Shown here: positions 12,501 to 27,500 of the stretch, one piece after another
Layout: each line of letters begins with the position of its first letter
How positions within the stretch are numbered: position 1 is the first letter of the stretch
Source of the DNA: Owenia fusiformis
Taxonomy: Eukaryota > Annelida > Polychaeta > Sabellida > Oweniidae
Length of the DNA stretch: 64,000 bases
Reading direction: 5' to 3'
Assembly: GCA_903813345.2 (NCBI GenBank)
Contig: CAIIXF020000010.1
Location: forward strand, 22,891,181-22,955,180
Translations under genes and position numbers: made by a program
Notes under the pieces: model-generated
What the model was told of the DNA's origin: nothing
The model's input: only the letters and a program-made list of their open reading frames with translations
Databases searched by the model: none

Positions 12501-15500
12501 AATTTCAAAGCGTTATCTGGACATTTGCTCCATACTTGGAATCGGATGATTTTTGATTTGGAATATGATTTTATAATTCAACATTCTATTGAAGACATTC
12601 TTCTGGTGTCAGTTTTACACCCCCTTCATTTTGGCAATTGGAAGTCCCTATTGGATAGATGTTAATGTTTGAATCTTAATTTTGCTTCTTAATAATTATA
12701 GGTCAGAGATTTATTGACCAATGAATTTGGAAAATCACCAAACATGAATAGGCTTTCAAACATGATTCCAGTTTTTGAATGCTGGTTGTTTAATAGTATT
12801 TGCCCAAAGTTTGAAAATTTGTAGATATGTCATCTTCTTATTTGTCATTGATGCATCTTTTGAAATCTTTGCATATCAAATTGACCCAAATGAAAAAAAC
12901 AAAAATTGCATTTTTAATTATGCATCATGTTATTGAGGGACTTTTGGGAGTCTTCTGCTTGTACCATATAATAAATGGTTTACTGTAAAAGATTTGTTGA
13001 CACATGTTCTAATATATCTACCAACATCAGATGCAATTTGAAAATGAATGGAAATTGTAGAGCAAGCAGCTGACTATAAGGTTGACAAATAATTAATGAA
13101 TATATTGTACAATTACACTGGTACACTGCATTCATTACCTAATGTTAAAAATAACACGCTTGTCATTTTAATCCTTGACATTTCTCTCTTTATTTACTCA
13201 TATGATTTGCATATTTTCTGGTATTTCGTATATATAATTTCTAGAACTGACAACATGTTTATATTGCTTTAATATGCTTTTCTCATTTGATCTTGTTTGC
13301 TGTTTTGCAGTTTGAAAATTGATTTGATATTTTATCCATGGAAAGGCTTGTGATTATGTGGACAATTTTATATTCATAATTTAGTTCATTTTATACATGG
13401 TATGCAGATAAGTAGATTGTGCATGCTAAAACCATATGCCTGATAATTCTAATGAATATTGGGGACATTTCATGTATTAACTTATTGCAATTTATTTTGC
13501 CATTGGAATTTTATTGTAAAACATGTAAAATGAAGGTTTGTACTATCAAATATCATTGTTTGACATTTGTTGTTTGCTGTACTTTATTAATGTAAGCCTA
13601 AATAGTCCTTTGGGAAAGATTAATAAGGCAACCATTGTCTAATTTAACCCATATAGGACTTTGTGATATTACATTGGACAGATGTAGTATCCAATTATTA
13701 CTCTCAGCATATAAAAGTAAACTGGACATCAAGAAGCAATGTGAAGATGTTTTGGTATCTCGCATTTTTGCTCTTATTAATTAAGGTATGGTACATGCAA
13801 GTGTAATTCATGGTTTTTGTCCTTGTTTATGCTCTCATCTCCATGGTAATTCAACAAACAAAAGTGATGCCAACCAGTATTGATCGGTCACTGCTGTAAT
13901 ATAATAACATGCCACTCTGTAATTAATGTCTGTGTGATCAGGACAATGCGTCATGTTCTCACGCTTGCATATATTGATTGTCAACTCAAACTTTCTGCTG
14001 TCCTGCTTGCTTCTGTGTTGGAATTTTAATCACTTCTTCGACTGGAACACTCTCCGTCTGAATTCATGTATTGATTTCTGTGTTTGTTTTGTGGGCTTCT
14101 GTAGAGTGCATAACTCGAGTTCAAATTATAGTACACTTTGTCTATTTTATGTCATTTCTTTCAAAATGTTGAATGAACTGTTTGCTGTTTTGTCATTTCT
14201 GTGCAGTTGGAGTTATTTATTTTATATTTTGCTAATTTCACGTTCTATTTTGGTATTTTGAAACATGATCACCAATTCATTTCATATTGGAGATTATTGG
14301 TTGGAAGAAGTCACCAATGAATTGTCCAATGCTTTTGCAACCACTTTAGTTAATCACTCTTTTTGTATTAGTGAAAGTGATACCATGCTTGTCACATTTT
14401 TAGGTGGTCAGAAAATGTATATTATTATGTGTATTTGGGTCATGTATGTCTTTGATGACATCAATATGACAAAATAAGAAAGACATAAAATACAATAGAA
14501 CAGGCCCGTAGCCAGGATTTGCCAAGGGAAGGGGGCACTTTTTGAAAAATTCCAGGGGGGTTCACTTGTGACAATTTTGGTCCAAAAATGGCCAAAATCA
14601 CTCAAAAAGTGCTCAGAATGGTGAAAAACTGCATGATTTTGAAAGATCTTTTGGCCAGGGGGGGGGGTTCCATCGAAACCCCCCCCTGGCTATGGGCCTG
14701 GTAGAAAGAACTAATATATATAATTCATATTTTTAAATGTTCAGGGGGTGGGTCTTAACAGAAACTGCAAAGTCAAGAATTCGGAAATCAATTGTTACAA
14801 CTATGGATAAAATGACATCATAGTAAGTGAACAATAGACATTAGGAATTCTTAACTAACAAAGTAACAGGAACATGTAAAGTGTGCAAAGATTCTGTTAT
14901 TTTGAAAAGTTAGGAATTCGTAAGTCAACTGTTGTAACCATGGATACAATAACATAATAGTGAGAGAAAAATGGACTTAACATTTTTGTAAATGGCCGCC
15001 AGTATATTTTATTATTTCACTTAATAGTTATTTGAATGTCACATTTTTAGATAAAGAGTCGATGTCACTTTATGATGTTGAGCTTTGCTTTTAACATCAT
15101 TTGTACATTAATTTTACACTATGGTAGAGTATTCATTCCCCTTTCATTTTGGAATAAAAATCTGAATTGCAGTTTATCATAGCTTTGTCTCATTGCACAG
15201 TTGTAGAAATGTTTTGTCAGTCATTAATGAAAAGCAACATCAGTAGAATGACTTTTACTATAATCATTCAGCTTGGTTTGATCACATATGTTGCATTGTC
15301 ATCCTCATTATACCACATCATAATAACAACATACATCAGCTTTGAAGATTAAACATGTGGACTTGTATTGATTCTAGATCAGGTTGTTGGTCCAACAATT
15401 GAATAAATATAAAGTCATGTTTTTGTCATTTCCCATCACTTTGAAGAAATTATGGAGGAATAAGGCTGAAATAAACAAAATTCATAGAAATTACTTGTAA

Positions 15501-18500
15501 TTGTAGGAGATCTATTGTAGGATGGCTATATTTTGAAATGAAGGGACAGTTTAAACAGGGGAGATCTTGATATCTTCTGATGGCTGTTGTCCCGATTCTA
15601 AGGCTCTCACTTGGAAGTTGCCATTTTATGACATGCCACGTTGCTACGTAGCTAGTCATTGGGGGAACAATTGAATTGACATTTCTATGGATTTGTCAAT
15701 ATACCGCTATGTCGTTATGTCTGATAGATTTTCCATATAGCATTATTACTGTCATGTCAGGAGTTTATGATTGGATCTTTCTGTGGGTTGTAGTCATAAA
15801 ATTGAACACAGTTAAGTCATGTGCAGCTGCGGATCTGATGTTATTCTTTACATATAATTGTTCTTTCATCGTGTCATCATCTTTATTGTAAATCTATATG
15901 GCTGGTTAGTTTTTAATGTGTTTGTTTCATGAAACAGCATTTGCCAAAGGAACAGTTCAATGAATATAATTGGGCTTCCAATAACCTTGTCACATTAAAC
16001 GTTGACCAGATAAATGTTGACAATAAAGACACCTATTTACATTGTTATATACGTATAAGTTATTAAACTTTTGTCATTTTTTCATGCAAACTTTAAGCTT
16101 TTAGATATTTAGATGGCAAGAATTTTATTTGAATGACAATAGACTTAATATGACAAATTCAATATTTTTTACTTGTTAACTGTTTGATTATTGTATTTTT
16201 ATGTTTCATGTATTGTTCTAGTTTGTTGGGGACATTGATCATCGTCACTTACAACTGTGCGCTATTTCATTGTTCAGTGTTTGCCTGTAATTAAAACTCT
16301 CTATTATTGTTATGTTAAAGGACAACAGTTCCAATGGTTTGACATTTTAGCTAATGCCACCCATGTCAAGCTGTGGGTACTTTGCTAGTATATCTCTTGG
16401 CTTGTCATGACTAAGTACATTAGTGATACTTTATCATCTCAGTCATTTAACTCACTATCACAGAACGTCAAACCATGGGTTGCTATTGATTTTCCTAAGA
16501 ATGTGTCCCCGGATTGTACTCTCTGTGCTCTGTGGAGCCAACACTGCCCTTGGAAAAACCCTAACTTCATATTGGTCTTATGGACCAAAATCCAAAGGAA
16601 ATTAGGTATAATTTGGTGAATAAAACCCCTACATGCCATATTTTCTCAAATTTTACTTTATTCATAATTTTCTGAATTATTATTGCTGAGTATACAGATA
16701 TTTTGCAAGATCTCGTTATTTTATTCAACAATTGTCCGCAGAATACACTTAATTCATAAGAAGAAATAACAGAGCAATCAATCAATGCAATTTCTGCTTG
16801 CTGCCATTGTCTTTGGCGCTGAAACACGCTATATACATTACAATGACATCAGGAAAGACACCATTTAGTTGAACTTTAAACATTAGGTTGTATGATTCAT
16901 AATTTCATATCAAGTTCTTTTGTTGCTACCTTCCCCATTCTCTCCCTCATACAATGTCTTCTTTTGAATTTTTTAAGATAGGCTTGGTAGGATGCTTTTG
17001 GGGATTTTCACCCTAAATTCCAAGTTATTTTCTTCATAACTATTTTATATATAATTCCAACATATAAAAAGTTTAGAAATGTATATCATAAAAATGATGA
17101 ATTTCAGTAATTATTTTATAATCATATACAGATTCTATCGTGGTACCACTCTATGTCTTAAACCCCTCTAATGACATGTTATAATAGATTAAAACAAATT
17201 ATCACTACACATGGCAAGTTTGCAGAATCATTTACATGCACAACATATGACAATCTCAAAATGATAAAACCATAACATGTCATGCTACTACACAAGCTGT
17301 CACATTTGCAGTAATCTTGGCAATCAGACATGTTCAATTTCGATCATTTTATGACATATGGATTTAGACCTATCAAAATTGACTCTGGTTTTGTCACAGC
17401 ATCATGCAATTGAATTTTTGTATTTATTTATGTTAATTTTCATGAATGAAATTGCAAATGTCTGGTATGTGATAATATTTATATGTGGAAAGAGGTTGTT
17501 GAAAATATTTATTTTTTCTGTGTTACATGATTTGGTTGAAATTAATTAAAGATAAAAAACATGATTTGGTTTATTGTGGTATACAGTGTAATGCTGCCAG
17601 TAGATATGACTTTTGCATTATGAGATAATTAAATGAAAACAAACACAATTTTGAAATTGTTTTAAAAAAGTAATAAAAATGACTGGTAATTTAATCACAA
17701 ATGACATATGATTGTAGCGGAAACAGAACAAACAAATCAAGCATGCCCTTGAAGTTGAATCACCAACATATAATACAGCCATGCTTCTATTGTTTAGGAT
17801 TAGGTGTCATACGATCCATGGAATGAATTACAATTAGAGTTAAGTTCATTGACAGGTTTTCTCAAATATAAGATGAACATAGCAGATCCAGAAATTTGAA
17901 AAATGTACTCTGACCTTGAAAATAATCTGTAAGGGAAGCAGGCTGTTGTCATTTTACTAGAGAGTTGTATGTTCAAAATGCCATCTAGTGATTGTATTGT
18001 TTTACCTAGCTACACGGATGTCACACGATGTGAGAACATTGAAAATGGTTCAGTATTTCAATTATCATAGAAATACACTCTATTTAATCAATAGAAACAG
18101 ATTTTTCCTCCTATAAACTATTAGTGTAATGCTTACTTTTATTATTTGATCAAATCAATGTTCAATAATTATTTGACAAAGTGAAGCATGTGTGAAAGAC
18201 TGATGAATGTTTTTTGTAACATTTGAATTGAGTAGCTTGCATAAAGTCACACTTGTTCACCAATAAGTCAAATTATTAATTGTCCCTGTTCTTCAAAGGA
18301 TATGTACTTTACATTGGTTTAATCAATGGCCTTATTCTATCAGAGAATTTGTTTTACTCACATCCATCAGCTATTGTCATTAGATTATGGGCACATTGTG
18401 GCTTTGACAAAACATGATCATCCAAAGTATGCTATGTTAATTGGCCCCAGTGTTCCTATTGTCAAGTTATACATTTAATATTGGCAAGTTATTATGCTGA

Positions 18501-21500
18501 GGGAACAGGGAATTAGATTATCTATAGGACTTATTAAACAGCCTGTTCTTTATTAAAAACGTTATCATATATCATAAGTCATTTAACCATTGATGACACA
18601 TGGATCCAAACCTATTTATGGAACCAAAACTGTTATCTAATTTGAAATGTTTTGCAGCTATTTCATTGTGCACTGCTTTATTTTTTATTATTTTTCAATG
18701 ACTATGATCCTATATGACAAGGTGACATGTCTTCCTATCTTTATATTCACATCAGGATGTTATCCCTTAGGTTAATTACCACATTCAAAATCATTAGAAA
18801 TATACAAGAATCAAATGTTCAGAAAGCAGATCAAAAAATGTAAAAGCTGCGACGTGGCAACATATTGTGTATAATCATGTCAGAGAATCCTTTTTGAATA
18901 ACTAAGTATTTCAACTATAGAAACATATGTGTCATATAAACTTAGAAGATGTTTGAGATTTACTTTGAATTAGTTCTATCTAAAATCAATGATAAACCAA
19001 CAAAGGAATAAGAAATTTAATTGATTTAAGTGAAGTGTCGTTTCAAGATGGTGGACAGATCGCGTAGCATCTGGTGTTTGGTATTGATTGTCCGTGTGGT
19101 GATGTCATAGCGGATCAATAGTCACAGCGTCAGTCGTCTAAGACATTTATTTTATTGATTGCGCTGACTCAACATGGGGACAGATTCCAATGTACTCTGC
19201 TATTGAAAGCTGTTGAATATGCAATAGTTGTATCTTGCAGATGATGTCATTTGGTTGACAATTATTTATTTTTGACATATAATAGATTAAGTTAACCTTT
19301 CTGTAATAAATACATTTAGATATATCAAGCATGGTGTTATATTTTAAATAGACGACAATATTTTAATTTTGATATTTATAAATATGATTTCTAAGGAATA
19401 AGAAATTGCTTTCATGTCTGAACTAATTGAGACCATTAGAAACATATTTCTTAGAAGTGTTTTGTTTTAAGATTTCCCGAAGTATTTCATTTGAAGATCA
19501 TAAACCATAATTGTTATACAAGCTGATGCTCAAAAATCCAATATTCTCTCTTGTGTCACTTCACTATGTTTGGTTAGGCTGTCATATTTGCAATATTTGG
19601 TATTACGATTTCAAATATGCATGATTGTTCTGTTTGACTACAATCGACAGTTTGTCATCTGCACGGAGTTGTCACGTATTTAACCATGTGTATTGAACCT
19701 CAAATTATGATTTGAAAATATGATCAAGTTTAGATAGTGTAAAAATATAAATGTCAGAATGGATTTGTTAACCAGTGATAACAGTTTATCAATGGAGGAG
19801 CATTGATTTTTTTCAAAAATCCATCTATTAAGTGACACTAGTAGATAATAATGTACCCGGGTATGATCACTGTAATCATGCATTGGACATAAATCACTCG
19901 ATCGTGAATCATAGAAGTTATGGCATGAAACAAAGGAAGGCGCTACGGACAAAACCTGTTATTCATTCTTTTATTGGTTATTACAAGCTATGTTATTTTG
20001 GTCACATGACATGAATTGACCACTGGTGTTATTATGGTAGTATGTAACATATGACCACTTGTGTTATTATGGTAGTATGTAATATATTTTCTTGTCTTGT
20101 TTGTCATAGTCATATAAAGTTGTTGCCTAGTGACAGAACACTGATAGACCTATATCTTGAAGAAAAAGGAAATTTTCTATCTCTTATCAACATTCATAAA
20201 ACAATCAACACAATCAAACCTGATTGATTTCTCATTTGTCATGAATGGTGTCTTTTCCAATGTTGCTCTAGTGACTCCCTGAGCAAGAGTGTTTTCTTAT
20301 GGACATAATTGTATTGAATGAGAAGCGCTATATTTGTTGGAATATATCAGTCTGAAGTGTATTTTATTTTCCAATGTTGCCCCAGGTGCTTTCAGATTGT
20401 AACTCCCTTGGCTTTACAGGATATTATGTATTTCTCGCAAAACTTCAATAAATGGTAGATCTGAGGAAAGAGTCCACCTAATCATAGATTGATCAACTGT
20501 CTCAAGTGGAATGTTTTCTACAGCATGATTGATGAGATGCCTGTTGTGACAATTAAACATATCCAGACCTCAAGTTGACCATATTACAATGATTTAAACA
20601 TGTCTGGACTTCCTCACTTTCAGAGTTCTTTTAGGACAAAGTCTACCAGAATCCTAAATGATACATATGATTATAGGTGAATAGATTTGCCTATTTTCTA
20701 TTGTTTTATGATATTTTCCTACTGTCACACTTCCCCCTCCTGTGAAATGTATATGTCCCTGAACTCGACTTTTTCAAGTATTTACTCTAAGATGAGGCTC
20801 ATGTGTGAATGTGCTGCTTCTTATAAGTTAATTGTATTTTCTTGAATTTAATCTTCATCTAATTACAAGGTGACATTTCTAATATCTGTTGTTATTTCCA
20901 TTAAGACACTTAAGAAATGTATTATAGTTGGATTGAAATATGTCAATGCAAATGGTTTGGAGTGATCTATGGCATTTAATAATAAAAGTGCATATTTTTA
21001 ACATGGTTTTTACCATTTGTACATGTCTTATAAATGATTTTGAAAAAATATATGTGCCATTTTACTATTGATTTCTTATTATAAATTGGTTAAGTTTGTA
21101 ATAAGCAGGTTATTGCAAAGGTGGTGACCTGATACAAATCCTGCTGGTGATGATTTGATAGATAATAACAAATGTGACCAATTAAAGCATGCCCTGTGCA
21201 AGAGCTCAAATTACTTTATTATACTCTTTAAATCAAAAACGATTCTTTCATCTAATATATCTAATCAAAATGAGTAATCAGAAAGTCACATTAATTAATA
21301 TGTTTTGCTCAGATTCATATTCCCTTAAAAGGCTATTATACTTACCTTTGAAATCGCTAAGATCTTCTCAGCATCAAAATTGCAAAATCATCTGCAATAG
21401 TAAGAGGATGGTATGGCTAGCTGATGGGGATTCAGGGTATGCAAATCCAGAACACATGGGTTAAATGTTAAAGACTCATGTTGAAATAGTGCAGAATATA

Positions 21501-24500
21501 ATGCAATTAAGAAGAAACAAAGATTAGCTAATTCATTCTATTTATTAGTTCAAGCTTGGCCTTTATTGTCAAGCTTGATATGTTGAAAATGATTGACTGG
21601 CCTTTACATTTTATGTTTGATCACCAAAAAATGAATATATTATTATTTGTAAAAGAATATAAATATTTATAAACTGGTCCTACTTTATACTTATATTTTA
21701 TTCATTTTATTAACTAATAGCACTTTTGGCATAATTTATATTAAAATTATATTTATTTATTTCTACTTTCAGCTTTAGACAAACTGACTCCACGTCATAG
21801 CTTCCACTTAGGTACGCAAGTTGAGATCGTACAACCGAACATTGTATTCGACATTGCAAGTTTGATGCTTTACGGTGCTCATGCGACGCCTATCCGACTA
21901 AAGATCCTATTAGATCGGTTATTCAGTGTTCTTCAACATGATGAAGTCATACAAGTGCTCCATGGGTTTGGCTGGTCTTACGAGGACTATGCCCGCGGTT
22001 ATATTTTACAGGTAAGCTTAATTGGATTTTGGCCATTTTCAACATCAGCAATTTTTTTTAGAATATTAAGAAAGTAGTAGGTCTAGAACTCTAGAATTGA
22101 TATTGTCAGTTGTCACATTTTCGTTTGTGGTCATACAGATTTCCAGTTTTGGGCATTTCACAGTTGGAATCATAGTATTCAGTAATATTGATAGGAAGAA
22201 GGAGTATCTGCATAATGGTGCCAGAACTATTACATACTTCATTCAAAAAAAGAAAATCTCTGAGCTTTACTTGGAAAATCATTAAATGACTGCAGTTGAG
22301 TAATTGTATTGAAATAGGGCCTCATTACTTTCATATGTACATTTTATATGAAGAAATAGTTTTACAGAAAGTTTAACAGAAATTGTAAACATATTGGGTG
22401 TTACCTTGGTGTTTTATCATAGACAGGGCTTGGAAAGTCTTAAATTCACTTACAAGACTGATAAGTTTTGGTAATAATCTCTTGTCTGTCATTCTATAAT
22501 CTTAATCCCAGATATAACATTGGTTAATCCGAAGTATCTGACTTCACCCTTTAATAGTATTCTATACATTTTGTTGGGAGTTTCTCTCATTTTAACATTT
22601 ATTATAAAATATATTTTACTTCCTCATATATTTGTACTTTGATGATGGTAAGGGTCTGTTTTGTTTTTCCCCTTTTTGTTTTGAATTATTTTTGTGCTTT
22701 CACAAAGAAAAGAAATCAAAGGGACATTTTAGGGTGTTGCTCTAAAGGGAATGGTTGGCTAAATTTGGACATAGTGAGAAGGTATGACATTACCAGGCGC
22801 TGGGAGAACCTCAAACCCTCAATTCATATACTACTTATTTCTGTCAAATCGATAAACAATTGATTTTTGTTGAATTTCTCACCAAACAAAATGAGAAAAT
22901 GATCTGAGTAATTGAGTTTTTATTAATATAATTTGAATTAGCTTTATTGAATTTAACTCGAAGAATATACTTTAAAAGAATTGTGACAACTACTTGTAAG
23001 ACTATGGATAAATCTTGAGATGTCCCCATTACTCTTCCTGACTTCTAAAGCAGCTGTCAGGTAAGCTGTATTATTCATGTTAAGGGCCAGATAGTACACA
23101 GATTATATTAATTCAATTAGCATTGCTATAAGTTGGCCAAAAATACAATTAAGTGAATGATGAGAAAATAGATATGTTTGAACAAACAAGAAATATCACT
23201 TAAATATTTCAAATCATGAGTTCACTAATTGCTTTTAGATAAAAAGTGAATGATTATAATCTCTTTGCTTGCATGAGAAATTAAATGACACTTAATTGAC
23301 ATTTTAAATTATATTTTATTCCCTCCATGTGCTTCATTTTAGCATTCAAGTTCCAGAAATAGAGAATTGATATATTTTATCAGTATTTCTGTAAAAAGCA
23401 ATATAATAGATAAACATATGGTGTCCCGACTTGCAATCTTTTACGTCTTGACGATTGGATAAATTCCATGATATCAAGAATGTCAGCGCGAATTAATAGC
23501 AATTGAGGACAAAAAATGAACTATCAACGATAAATGATTGTCACTTAGCTATTCAAGCAGTTAGTGTTTATAGGTATTTTAATGACATTGTTCTATGTTT
23601 TATTCATTATCCAGATATGGTAAATATAAGTGCTATAATTTATGTATTAAATATGACACAAACTGCTTGTTACATGTAATGTTTCATGAGTTCTTTTTAT
23701 TATTGTTAGCAACAATGGTATATCTTAACACCTGTTTGTTTTCTTCCTTGAGCCTGATGAGTTATACATCTGGCATTAAAGTTTTGTTTGTGTAAATACT
23801 TTGTAAAGAATCTACGAACTAAGACAAATGACCATGTGAACTGGACACAGATTTCATTACAATGAATAATCAGAAATAGAAATTGTCTTGTCAACAGAAA
23901 GCTTTATTTATTGATGCTCAATATTGTTTCATATTTTCCAGCCTTTATATCAATCATGGAAATATATCAGAACAATTGAAGTCGCGATACGTCATTCTGT
24001 ATATATCACCAACTCTTGGTATAAGATAGACTAGGAATTCATGAAATGCCTGTAATTTCCTTTAAATCAATCATGCATGACATTATAAGTCACCTTTGGG
24101 ATGTCCTAACTTGATCGAAATTCCAGGTAGAAATAGGATAAATTCATGGATGTGTAGTTTGTGTACTATGTAAGCTGACACCAGAAGATAACAGCAGGCA
24201 CAGGTAGAGAACCAAGTGAAGCACAAGGATCATGTAACAGATCATGACAGTTAACACTTTCTGTATTGTATAATCCATAGGATAAATTTAGACAGCCCTG
24301 AACAGGCGTTGAACAGGCGAAATAACCCAAAAGTGATAAAACCAGAAGTTGACTGTCTATTTTTCAAGCAACCCAGAAGACAAGATGTGTTCTTTTAATG
24401 AATAGTCAGGTTCAACCATGGTTCTACTTTGTAAACATATGTATGATCCTCAATGAACCCTAGTTTCCAAGTGCTTGAGAAAGCTGCTGGGTCTGATGAC

Positions 24501-27500
24501 TGACAATTTTTTACCTGGTTCTGCAGTATATACATAGCCAGGTAACCAGGTTGCCAAGCCAGAAAATGTCAATCTAATTATGTTTATTTCATACCTTTGT
24601 CTCTATTAATTAACCTCCTACTTTTCTGGTATTTTCGTTGGAGGATTTTGACATGTTTACTTGGTTCCTATACATCTCACTTCTCTATTATTTTGCTTGG
24701 TTTCTCATTATTTCGCACGTTCGGGCTAACATTTAGGGGCAGGGATTTAAGGTAACATGATAAGTGATCTATGGTGGGATAAGATGCTGTCCTTACATGG
24801 AAATGCTTGTGTATCATCACTGACCATCTGTGGACAATCTCCAAGATATAAGTGAAATCATACATTTGGTGCCAGTCTAAGGGCTACATCATATAACACT
24901 AGCATTTTGAAGATTCTGATTGCTTATGATCTAATCAAGCAGGGGCCAGCTGAGAGACTTATCCTTTGGGACATTACATAGGAACATTGGTTCTTTGTCA
25001 TTTGATATTCTCACATTAAAACGCTCATGTTTTTTCTCTTCTATTCCCCAGGTTTTAGGGAAATAGATGACAGATGGGGGGTCATTTTAGCTAATTTCAG
25101 GGTAGTGGGGTTCAGACACTTGATGCAAAACTAGATAGATATATGACCTTATCAAGAAATAATAACAAAATATGTGTTTGGAATATTAACCTTTAATTTA
25201 GAAAATGCATCATCTGTTCCTGAAACATATTCAAAAGAAGTGAAAATGCCTTTATTTACATTTTTTCCGGCGTTCATATTTTTGCTGTGTAGACGATCTT
25301 TTTTAGACATTTTTCTACAGAAATATTTTTGCTTGACAATTACCAGGTAAAATGCGTATTTGCGTGACATTTTTTGTCACGCAAAAATAACTGGCGTGAC
25401 TTCAAATTCTTCAGCAAATGCGTGACAAATACGCAAATTGCGGGACACTTGACGGCCTGCATACTACTACTATTTTTTGAATTGAAACAAGTCTTGGTAT
25501 TTTTCTTATCATGTGACACCTTTTCGGGTAAATGTGTCTCTTCAAAATGATAAAATATAAAACATATATCAACATGTAAATATAAACATTGGTTCTATTT
25601 GAGCTCTCCCTGGTCAGCATGTTGGACAGCACACTATAAAAATCACTACCAGATTGTGTTTCTAAATGCAGCAAGTGATTCTCCTCTTCGGATTATCCTC
25701 CCAAAATTAGTTCATCGGTCATTGGAGTTTTCTCACACTTTCTCTAAAATCTGAATGAATTAGTTTTTTTTATTGAATCTGTACATGATTTTGACTCTCA
25801 ACTTCATACAAGTGGGTTTGATTCTTTGTCCAATTAAGTTGTTTTGTCAGCAAATGGTATTAAAGGTGGATTATGTCATATTTTTTGTAAAGGTTTAAAT
25901 CTGCCAGAAAGGGCTCTCAAGTCCTAAATTCCTTCCATAACAAGGCCACATCATCATGTCCATCTCTCACTTAGATAACGCCTAGATTCCCCTCCCTTAC
26001 AAATCTCTGTCTCTTACATATACAGTATAACATTATGAAAAATATCAATTTGAGTATAAAAGATTAGAAGTGCAAGAACTTCATATCAAACATCAATTGC
26101 TTTTACATGTATTTGAATAATCTTTTTCTATCTAGTGTGGTAGTGCCATATGTGTGATACATGTGTAAGGTTTGCATCCCGGGGGTGGGGGCGGGGGTTC
26201 ACTCGAATCTACCTCTTAACACTGTTCCTCATATTCTGATTTACCAGGGTTCCTAATATTCTTACACAAGTTTTGTATCAAGAATACCCCCCCCCCGCTA
26301 TCTTTTTCTGTATCACTCACTGAGAGAATGGAAGAGGTTACAGGGTCATTTAGTAAGACCAAACACTCAAATGAGAGCAACAACTTTCTCTAAGAGATAG
26401 TAAGGCTGCTGATGACTCCCCCTTGTACTAAATTTACTTATAGTTATGCACAAGTTTCAGAAATACATATAGATATTATTTTCATTTTTAGTTTGGTTTG
26501 CTGAAATAAAAGAAAAGAACCATTATAGTATCAACAAAATATATACAGACGTGTAGACTTGAATATGTTTAGTATATAGTACTATTTATATACAATCCAG
26601 AAATCAGTTCATTTCACTCACTTACTAGTCTACCATCTGTCTTTTTATGTTTTTTCTTGTCCATAATTATGCCAAACATGACCATGTTACTTTTACTATA
26701 TACCCTCACTACATTCTGTCAACAGTGCACTTTCCGTAATAAAGAAATAAATAAAATTGAAGGAGACCAAGATAACAAAATATTTTCTAATGGTTTCTTC
26801 AAACACTTTTGTTATATCTAATCTTTTGTATATTTGTCCTCATGATGGTGACTTCTAATGTGGCAGTCTCACAGTGTCATGTGTCAGTTGACCTTATATG
26901 GTAATGTCAGTGAGAGTAGGCGTGTCAGATGTCATGTGTCATACCCAAGTTGTCATAAACATAAACAATGATTAATTAGAAGAAACAAGAACTTAGTAAT
27001 GTATATGTAATACTTAGATGTGGTTTCTCCAGTTGTTATGTTATGTCCTGTAGCCATTACTTTTAGGAAATTAGCACAAAGGGCAAGATCATATGTCTCT
27101 GATTCAACCATTATGGTATATCAACCATTACTATATCTAATAGGTGGATTTGCTTCTTAAAAGTTTAGCTTCATTTACTTCATCTAATATATTAGGCTCT
27201 GACATATTGGGGAGGGGGGTAATCAACCATACCATATTCAAGATCATTGAGGGAAGTTAACGGTTCTTGTAGCTAGAAATACTTGATCATATCAGGATAG
27301 AAATAGAACAATTAGGGAACATCTCAACATTGTAATATACTTGCAATACCCCTTCATGGTTCCTTTTGCTTTTGAATGATAAAATCAGTAGGAAAGATTT
27401 AGAAAATGGAAAAATTGTCAGATCAAAATTAAATCACATAATGTTAAGATAGGGGGTCTTGATCCACTATTTGCCTAATTGGCATAAAATAAGTCTCAGC

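Larger units (their letters stand above)
9544..21772 (+). other. Basonuclin intron, about 12.2 kb
   Basis: No coding exon supported. It holds a MULE-like MITE (9857-10161), a GTAGCCAGG-ended MITE (14501-14700) next to a degenerate direct duplication (about 14779-14829 and 14918-14966), and a two-copy tandem repeat of about 34 bp near 20018-20085. Short open frames near 10969 and 16407 were examined and not accepted. Confidence 0.7.

Noticed and set aside
16407-16639. Frames on both strands with Cys/Trp-rich peptides.
   Set aside because: No family resemblance and no splice partners. Overlapping frames in several phases suggest chance.
25152-25445. Minus-strand Lys-rich frames with GCGTGAC words, vaguely like a zinc-finger transposase.
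   Set aside because: No Cys/His spacing holds, and stops interrupt the stretch.
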